Shown: positions 14,021-19,251 of the stretch, one piece after another
Numbering within the stretch: position 1 is the first letter of the stretch
Layout of the letters: the number at the start of each line of letters is the position of its first letter
NCBI GenBank assembly: GCA_964560765.1
Contig: CAZLMG010000057.1
Span: 1-19,251, forward strand
Reading direction: 5' to 3'
Length of the DNA: 19,251 nucleotides
Source: CAZLMG01 sp964560765
GTDB taxonomy: Bacteria; Bdellovibrionota_B; Oligoflexia; Oligoflexales; CAZLMG01
Program-made: the position numbers and the translations under genes
Notes under the pieces: model-generated
The model's input: only the letters and a program-made list of their open reading frames with translations
The model's database searches: none
What the model was told of the DNA's origin: nothing

Positions 14021-14340
14021 ACGTTGGCTTCTGCTTCAGCGGCCGCAGCCACGGCTCCTTGGCGAGCGCGCTTCTTGGCTACAGCAGGTGTTTTTACTTT
14101 TGCAATTTTCTTCTTTGGAGCTTTCATCTCGGCCCTAGCTTCAGCCAGCAAATCTTCGAAAGACTCACCGATGTAAGCGACGGACTCGCGAGCTTTCTCT
14201 GCCGTCGTGATCCCAGACTTGATCAGGCTCTTCACTAACGGAGCGATGACACCTTGTCCAGCCTGAGCGATCTCGCGGGCGAAAAAGCCGGTGACAGATC
14301 CACAACCAAAGCCCAGCAGAAAACTTGAAACATTAAACAT
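14017..14340 (-). CDS. DUF5132-like small membrane protein, possible PacL-like ATPase partner
   Basis: The product (107 aa) has an N-terminal glycine-rich membrane helix (FLLGFGCGSVTGFFA, 7-21), an amphipathic charged region with FEDLLAEARAEM (61-72), and a Lys/Ala tail (KAPKKKIAKVKTPAVAKK). I read it as DUF5132. The layout (Gly-zipper helix, then KARES...LAEARAEM) recalls mycobacterial PacL proteins (DUF1490), which help P-type ATPases assemble and work; that comparison is mine. PacL's C-terminal His/Asp metal motif is not seen. GGAGG lies 5 nt before the ATG at 14340, and this ATG overlaps the last codons of the ATPase by 8 nt. Confidence 0.8.
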   Translation of the reverse strand: MFNVSSFLLGFGCGSVTGFFAREIAQAGQGVIAPLVKSLIKSGITTAEKARESVAYIGESFEDLLAEARAEMKAPKKKIAKVKTPAVAKKRARQGAVAAAAEAEANV

Positions 14341-17300
14341 GCAAACCTCCGCGTTCGATTTTCGAATGAGCGCCACCGTGCGCGCGTTGAATCATCTTGT
14401 TGACTGCAAAAGTGCTGCCAGCTGCGCCAAGCGCGATGGCGGCATCTTTAGCGCCAAACGTACCCATTTGCAAGAGACTACGCAGTTGCGGCACAAGGAA
14501 TGCGGCGCTGGATAGTCCGGCACCAGCCAGAGCTGCTGCATCTTGAATTCCTGGACCGCGCGTCGCGTGCTGACTGCTGCCTGGTGTTGATTGAGATACT
14601 ACATACATGTGCGCTATCTGGCTCAACATGAGGCTAGCAAACGTCCGGTCTGAGCTGGCGACGCCCTGGCTACCGGCACTGCTAGTGCCGTTGGCAGGCG
14701 TGGACTGATGTTGGCCAATTCCTGCGAAAAGACTGACTCCCGCCAACACGCCAGCCTCCATAAAAGTGCGTCGGTAGTCGCGAACATCGAAAAGGCGCAC
14801 GGCGCTCATCGGTTGCGTTACCTCATCGGTGCGAGTCGGACGCAACGCCAAAGCCATGGCGGGAAAAATATCTGTCACCAAATTGAGCCACAATAGTTGC
14901 TTTGGATTGAGCGGCTCGCCAACGCCAGCGGCGATGCTGCCAAACATCATTAGCACTTCGCTCAAATTAGTAGAGGCCAAGAAACGAACGGCATCGCGGA
15001 GATTGGTGCGCAGACTTCTGCCGTGCTGGATGGCGACGAGAATCGTCTCCAAGTTGTCGTCGGCTAAGACCATATCGGCCGTTTGTCGGGCCACGTCGCT
15101 GCCGGCAGCTCCCATGGCGATGCCAATATCGGCCGCCTTCAGAGCTGGCCCATCGTTCAAGCCGTCGCCAGTCATGGCAACCACATGCCCGGAAAACTGC
15201 AAGGCGCGCACAATGTGCAGTTTATCAGAGGGGCTTACGCGCGCAAAAACGTCGACGTCGATGGCGACCTTGGCGAGCTCTTCCCGGCTCATCCCGCGCA
15301 GTCGGCGAAAGTCGACGACGTTTGGTGCGGAGCTGCCGCCGATTCCCAGTGACCCAGCGACCGCCGACGCGGTCAATACCTGGTCCCCCGTGATCATTTT
15401 TGTACGCACACCGGCCTGGTGAAACTTATTCAGCAGCGAGGCGACACCTTCCCGCGGTGGATCAGTCAAGCCGACAATGCCAATCCACTGCCATCCCGAT
15501 TCTGTGGATGAATCTTCTTGTACGGCAACGCCGAGAACGCGCAATCCTTGGGAAGCCAGATGCTCGTTCTTGGCGCTAATTGCAGCGATGAGGCTGGGTG
15601 ATAACGGAGAGCGCTTTCCGTTCTCCCAAAACTCATCGCACATAGCTAAAACCTGTCCCGGACTGCCCTTTACAAAACGTCGGATGCGGCTTGTATCGGC
15701 GTGGTTGCGATGCGTTGAGATCATGTACATCTGCTGTTCGGTGCGAGCCGTCGCCGAATCGCGCGGCCAACGACGTCGAAGCTCAGAGCGATTGAGCCCC
15801 AATTCTAGTGCAAACTCAACTAAGGCGACTTCTGTTGGACTGCCTTCCCAGGTCGGTGAATCGCTGGCTGATGCGCGATTTCTGCGGACGTCGGAACAAA
15901 GTACCAATGCCTCTGCTAGCCTTTTGGTGGCCATGTCATTGTCAATCGAGACTGAGGCTTCGCCCTCATATACCTGGCCATCGCGAATATTTAGACTGCG
16001 CAGACCGACGTAGGCAGTGACGGCGCGCATCCGATTGCAGGTCAGGGTGCCCGTCTTATCGAGGCAGAGAATATCAACTGAGCCAAGCGTTTCCACCGCA
16101 TCCATCCGTCGCACATAGGCGCGATGCCTTTGCATGCGTTTGACGGCATTCGCCATAGTCATGGTGCCAATTGCGGGTAGCCCTTCCGGAACGGCGGCGA
16201 CACCTAAGGTCAGCGATGTTTTCAGCATGTTCAGTGCGCCCCGACCGCGAAGGATGCCGGCAACGAAAACACCTCCGGAAATGAAAATGGCTGCCATCAC
16301 CAGTTGGTGGCCGACCAATCGTAGGTCACGCTGCAGTGGAGTCTCGGGGGTCTTGGTTTCCGAGACCAGGGTTTGAATTGATCCTAGTTCTGTCTGTCCC
16401 CCAATTCTCCAGACAACACCTTTGGCGTGACCGCCGACGATATTGGTGCCACCAAAGAGAATCTGCTTGTGGCTTGGCGTTTGGGAGGCGTCCTGCCAGC
16501 CAAATTTCTGTACAGGTTCACTTTCGCCCGTGAGTGACGACTCATCGACGGAAAGTGACTCGGCACTGAGTAGGACGATGTCCGCTGGCACCGGCCCGGG
16601 GGTGAGGAGGACGAGATCGCCAGGCACTAGTTCCCTGCCATCGATGGATATGGGTTGACCATTGCGGACGGCGACACAAGTGCCATTCTGATACTTGGAA
16701 AGGGAGGCGATTATCTTGGTGGCCTCGAGCTCGGTACGATATCCCATGACAGCATTCACCAGAACGACGCCGCCAATAAGAACAGCATCGGCAATTCCAC
16801 CTGTTGCCAGGGACGCTATCGCAGAGACTCCAAGCACAGCTGTCGGAATGTTGGTAAATTGCTGAGCCCACAACTCGCTGGTAGAAACTACGCTTGGTTC
16901 TTGCAATTGATTGATGCCAAACTGCTGTCGGCGCAAGCGCACGGTAGCATCCGAGAGACCAGAAAGCGATTGTGGCAGTTCCTGGCGGAGCAACTCTAGA
17001 CTCTGTTCGGACTGCTTTGTCCGATGCGTTCCCCTTTGACTGCGCTTTTGTGCGGGCTTCTCTTTGGGAAGTGCGTGCAAGTGCTCGTCGATGATTTCGC
17101 GCATGGCCATCTCTATGGTGCGCGTAATGCTTGTGGCTAGGGAGTCACTGGTAACTTTCAGGATCAGCGAGCCCGTTGATAGACGGCAGTCGATGGTGAC
17201 GATTTCAGGATGCCCTTGCAGGTGTGCTGCGAGTTCGCTTGCAAGTTCAGCCGAGCGATACAATCCGCGTACGTTGTAACGCAGGCGATTAGGTAAACGA

Positions 17301-17428
17301 TGAGCGAGATGGGCGTACTTCAAGAAATCTACCTCTGATGAGCACGCGCTCCACATACGGAATTTGTCGGCAGCGGTAAAGGAGAATGCGCATGAATTTT
17401 CGATAAAGCACGGTTGCGGGTGGTCCAT
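14333..17428 (-). CDS. P2-type cation-transporting ATPase with N-terminal HMA_2-like domain
   Basis: The product (1031 aa) is a complete P-type ATPase. In order: an HMA_2-like domain (about 40-95, without CxxC), a cation-ATPase N-terminal segment (about 150-178), helices M1-M2 (about 193-228), TGES (300-303), M3-M4 with PEGLP (414-418), the phosphorylated Asp457 in DKTGTLT, KGSPG (587-591), TGDGLND (753-759), and M5-M10 (about 815-1010). M4 has PEGLP rather than the CPC of heavy-metal pumps. M5 TNLSEV (820-825) and M6 NLVTD (849-853) align with the Ca2+ ligands of SERCA (E309, N768, E771, N796, T799, D800). So Ca2+ or Mn2+ is likelier than Cu or Zn. It heads an operon with DUF5132 and HMA_2-like genes. 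GGTGA lies about 8 nt before the ATG. No convincing promoter was found in 17429-17631. Confidence 0.92.
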   Translation of the reverse strand: MDHPQPCFIENSCAFSFTAADKFRMWSACSSEVDFLKYAHLAHRLPNRLRYNVRGLYRSAELASELAAHLQGHPEIVTIDCRLSTGSLILKVTSDSLATSITRTIEMAMREIIDEHLHALPKEKPAQKRSQRGTHRTKQSEQSLELLRQELPQSLSGLSDATVRLRRQQFGINQLQEPSVVSTSELWAQQFTNIPTAVLGVSAIASLATGGIADAVLIGGVVLVNAVMGYRTELEATKIIASLSKYQNGTCVAVRNGQPISIDGRELVPGDLVLLTPGPVPADIVLLSAESLSVDESSLTGESEPVQKFGWQDASQTPSHKQILFGGTNIVGGHAKGVVWRIGGQTELGSIQTLVSETKTPETPLQRDLRLVGHQLVMAAIFISGGVFVAGILRGRGALNMLKTSLTLGVAAVPEGLPAIGTMTMANAVKRMQRHRAYVRRMDAVETLGSVDILCLDKTGTLTCNRMRAVTAYVGLRSLNIRDGQVYEGEASVSIDNDMATKRLAEALVLCSDVRRNRASASDSPTWEGSPTEVALVEFALELGLNRSELRRRWPRDSATARTEQQMYMISTHRNHADTSRIRRFVKGSPGQVLAMCDEFWENGKRSPLSPSLIAAISAKNEHLASQGLRVLGVAVQEDSSTESGWQWIGIVGLTDPPREGVASLLNKFHQAGVRTKMITGDQVLTASAVAGSLGIGGSSAPNVVDFRRLRGMSREELAKVAIDVDVFARVSPSDKLHIVRALQFSGHVVAMTGDGLNDGPALKAADIGIAMGAAGSDVARQTADMVLADDNLETILVAIQHGRSLRTNLRDAVRFLASTNLSEVLMMFGSIAAGVGEPLNPKQLLWLNLVTDIFPAMALALRPTRTDEVTQPMSAVRLFDVRDYRRTFMEAGVLAGVSLFAGIGQHQSTPANGTSSAGSQGVASSDRTFASLMLSQIAHMYVVSQSTPGSSQHATRGPGIQDAAALAGAGLSSAAFLVPQLRSLLQMGTFGAKDAAIALGAAGSTFAVNKMIQRAHGGAHSKIERGGLHV

Positions 17429-17631
17429 TTGTGATTCACCAGTATCAAAATAGCACCAAAAAATGGGTCAATTTGGCGCGCTTATCCCAGCGAAATCACG
17501 AAAAGAACCAGTATTTGTGAGCAGTCGTTAAGTTTAGTGGACATGGCACCTCAGTTGCACTATCTGGTCGCAGTATTGGATGTGTGGTTTGTTTTTATAC
17601 CGTGGTGTTCATCGATGTGAGGATCTGGAGT

Positions 17632-19251
17632 ATGCGTAGAAATTTGCTGGTACTGATCCTAACGAGCCTAGTCCTGGGCCCGTGGGGTGCATTTACCGTG
17701 TCGTGCGGTCGAGAGGATGGTGGTGGCAAGCTCATCACGTCTCCACGCTCGATGCTCAACGACCAAGAAGCCAATGATTCCGGTTTGGCACTCTTTTACA
17801 ACATCAACGACCTATACGTGCGCTACGGTGTCTACACCGAGGCGGAATTTCGCGTCGAAGGTGGAGAGGCGGAAGCGCTTGTTGGTTGGGGCGCAACGTT
17901 CGGCAACGTTCCTCCTGGTCTCTTGCTTGAAGAAGCAATCGATCGCACGGTCCTGATTTACGGAACACCCGAGTTTCAAGGACCATGGTGCTTTGTGCTT
18001 TCGGCACTGGTAGGTGAACGTCAGATCGATCAGGAAGTCTGCTTTAACGCTGACGATAACGCCGAGCTAGCCTATCCAAAGTTCGCCACCAGCAAGTTCT
18101 TAGAAGATGGCAACCAAGATCGCTCGTACAGCACTTCGATTGAGCTTTCCGAGTTGTCGACAGAAATCGAGACAGGTGAGATTTGGGACGGCGAGTTGCC
18201 GGCAGGGCTCAGCGTCAACTTCTATCCTGGCAGCAAGCTTTTTCGCATCGATGGCGTGCCCACGACTGCGGGCGTTTCCGTTTTTTCGCTGCAGTTAGTC
18301 GACAAGATGGGTGCGCGAACCTTCAAGCAGTATCAGCTGTCGGTAAACGAGCCTGAAATTGAGCACCCGCAGACTTGCCCGGCTGGCTACTATTTCGATT
18401 TGTCTCTTGGATATTGTGTGCAGGAGCAGCAGCAGTGTCCATCGGGAACTTACTATGATCCTGAGTACAATACCTGCATAACGTATCCGCAGGCGCCGCC
18501 GACTATTAGCTGCGGTCCGAATTTCTACTGGGACCCATATCTGTCCGATTGCGTGCGCATCGGCTATCCGCGCTGCCCGCTGAACTATCGTTACGATTCC
18601 TTCTACAACCGCTGCGTTCGTCAGCCGTATAGCTGTCCTGTAGGCTATCGCTACGATTACTCTCTGCAAGATTGCGTGCTGGTTTATCAAGACTGTGGAT
18701 TTGGTTACCACTTCGATCCCTATCGCAACAGCTGCGTCGCCAACTTTCGCAGTTGCGCTCCAGGATATTTTTGGGATCCCGTGTTTAACGAATGTCGCTT
18801 CAATCGCCGAAGCTGTCCGGTTGGATCGCACTACAACCCAAGTCTAGGTCGCTGCGTAAACGATTATCGCCAGTGCCGCGAAGGTTTCTGGTTTGATCAC
18901 AGCTCGGGTCAATGCGTGCGCATTCGGCCACCAGCGCGAAACTGCCCAATAGGTTACCACTGGTCGCCTGCAGAGCAGCGCTGTGTTCCTGATCGCCGAC
19001 CGCATCCAGGTCCTGGTCCAGGTCCTGGTCCGATGCCTGGTCCGCGTCCGATGCCTGGTCCTGGTCCAATGCCGTGGCCGATGCCTGGTCCCGGCCCCGG
19101 TCCTGGCCCAATGCCAATGCCTGGTCCTGGCCCCGGTCCTGGCCCAATGCCAATGCCTGGTCCCGGCCCCGGCCCCGGTCCTGGACCGATGCCTGAGCCA
19201 ATGCCTGGTCCCGGCCCCGGTCCTGGCCCAATGCCAATGCCTGGTCCCGGC
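17632..19251 (+). CDS. Secreted Cys-repeat protein with Ig-like domain and Pro-Gly-Met tail (partial)
   Basis: The frame is open from ATG 17632 to the window edge (540 codons), so the C-terminus is missing. A signal peptide (1-25) ends FTVSC; Cys25 could be lipidated, though Thr at -3 is unusual for a lipobox. LPAGLSV...IDGVPTTAGV (189-215) fits a He_PIG-type Ig-like domain. Residues 249-451 hold ten Cys repeats of the form CxxGYxYDxxxxxCV, with a period of about 20 residues. From 458 to the edge is a Pro-Gly tail with Met-Pro units. A cell-surface or extracellular structural or adhesive role is likely. GAGG lies 9 nt before the ATG, and a lone TATACC precedes it. It is divergent from the P-ATPase with a 203-bp gap. 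I recognise no named family. Confidence 0.85.
   Translation, partial: MRRNLLVLILTSLVLGPWGAFTVSCGREDGGGKLITSPRSMLNDQEANDSGLALFYNINDLYVRYGVYTEAEFRVEGGEAEALVGWGATFGNVPPGLLLEEAIDRTVLIYGTPEFQGPWCFVLSALVGERQIDQEVCFNADDNAELAYPKFATSKFLEDGNQDRSYSTSIELSELSTEIETGEIWDGELPAGLSVNFYPGSKLFRIDGVPTTAGVSVFSLQLVDKMGARTFKQYQLSVNEPEIEHPQTCPAGYYFDLSLGYCVQEQQQCPSGTYYDPEYNTCITYPQAPPTISCGPNFYWDPYLSDCVRIGYPRCPLNYRYDSFYNRCVRQPYSCPVGYRYDYSLQDCVLVYQDCGFGYHFDPYRNSCVANFRSCAPGYFWDPVFNECRFNRRSCPVGSHYNPSLGRCVNDYRQCREGFWFDHSSGQCVRIRPPARNCPIGYHWSPAEQRCVPDRRPHPGPGPGPGPMPGPRPMPGPGPMPWPMPGPGPGPGPMPMPGPGPGPGPMPMPGPGPGPGPGPMPEPMPGPGPGPGPMPMPGPG
18376..18984 (+). repeat. Ten protein-coding Cys repeats (about 60 bp each)
   Basis: Each unit encodes C-x-x-G-aromatic-x-aromatic-[DN/SP]-x(5)-C-[VI/R], followed by a linker of 6 to 11 residues. 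The first Cys is residue 249 and the last is 451. The DNA units have diverged while the Cys, Gly and aromatic positions stay, so the repeat is old and held by selection on the protein. Confidence 0.85.
19003..19251 (+). repeat. Pro-Gly/Met-Pro low-complexity tract with 36-bp units
   Basis: Pro occupies every second position, alternating mainly with Gly or Met. From 19081 a 12-residue unit (MPGPGPGPGPMP) recurs about four times, one copy expanded to 16 residues. The units are nearly identical in DNA, so they are recent and prone to slippage. The tract runs off the window. Confidence 0.88.

Noticed and set aside
14829..15422. 197-aa plus-strand frame, and several others within 14700-17000.
   Set aside because: They are antisense to the P-type ATPase, whose motifs run unbroken through the region.
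17441..17471. TTGACC-N19-GATACT as promoter of the P-type ATPase.
   Set aside because: Spacing is long, and the implied transcript would start within or after the ribosome site, so it cannot serve the chosen ATG well.
18800..19237. 145-aa minus-strand frame rich in Asp, Gln and Arg.
   Set aside because: It is the antisense reading of the Pro-Gly repeat tract in a convincing plus-strand gene, and its repetitiveness comes from that tract.
19003..19251. Regular repeats suggesting a CRISPR array.
   Set aside because: There are no unique spacers. The repeats are continuous codons for Pro, Gly and Met in frame with the upstream gene.

Overview
The window reads as chromosomal DNA of a Gram-negative bacterium of moderate GC content. 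Supporting signs are a TonB-like periplasm-spanning protein, surface-polysaccharide enzymes, signal-peptide proteins and several TTG or GTG starts with Shine-Dalgarno sites. The mix of a multi-repeat secreted protein, a GT22-type glycosyltransferase, COG1373-type ATPases and an HMA_2/DUF5132 P-type ATPase operon would suit a deltaproteobacterial, myxobacterial or Bdellovibrionota-like lineage. That is a guess; no rRNA or tRNA is present to settle it.

Layout. (1) 1-3513: a divergent sugar-modification pair, a class II glutaminase fused to a WbpG-like PP-loop amidotransferase (minus, runs off the left edge) and a TviB/WbpA-like UDP-N-acetylhexosamine 6-dehydrogenase (plus). Together they could make an amidated N-acetylated uronic acid for a surface glycan. 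(2) 3514-6860: an ATPase graveyard. Two intact AAA_14/DUF4143 ATPases converge at 5268/5300. Just upstream lie two collapsed relics of the same superfamily, also convergent, and a 29-bp palindrome. A broken CopG-type antitoxin gene follows. (3) 6864-8051: a TonB-like single-span protein of unknown role, whose linker DNA carries two perfect palindromes related by compensatory changes. (4) 8048-10753: a pirin gene followed by a GT22-like mannosyltransferase gene, joined by a 36-bp tandem duplication covering the stop and start signals. An in-frame Tat/membrane-like extension lies ahead of the pirin start. (5) 10890-11528: a small Cys-rich exported protein with its own promoter and terminator. 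(6) 11821-12858: an unrecognised protein with an alternating (His-X)8 tract. (7) 12855-17428 (minus): a P2-type ATPase with SERCA-like ion ligands and an N-terminal HMA_2-like domain, then a DUF5132 membrane peptide, then two HMA_2-like membrane proteins. The first three genes overlap and are probably translationally coupled. (8) 17632-end: a secreted protein with an Ig-like domain, ten Cys repeats of about 20 residues and a Pro-Gly-Met tail, cut by the window edge.

The best candidate for an under-described system is region 7. It is a calcium-type P-ATPase with three CxxC-less HMA_2-like domains and a PacL-like small membrane partner, facing a His-rich protein whose stop codon overlaps the last HMA_2 gene. 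The second is the ATPase cluster with its collapsed mirror-image pair.
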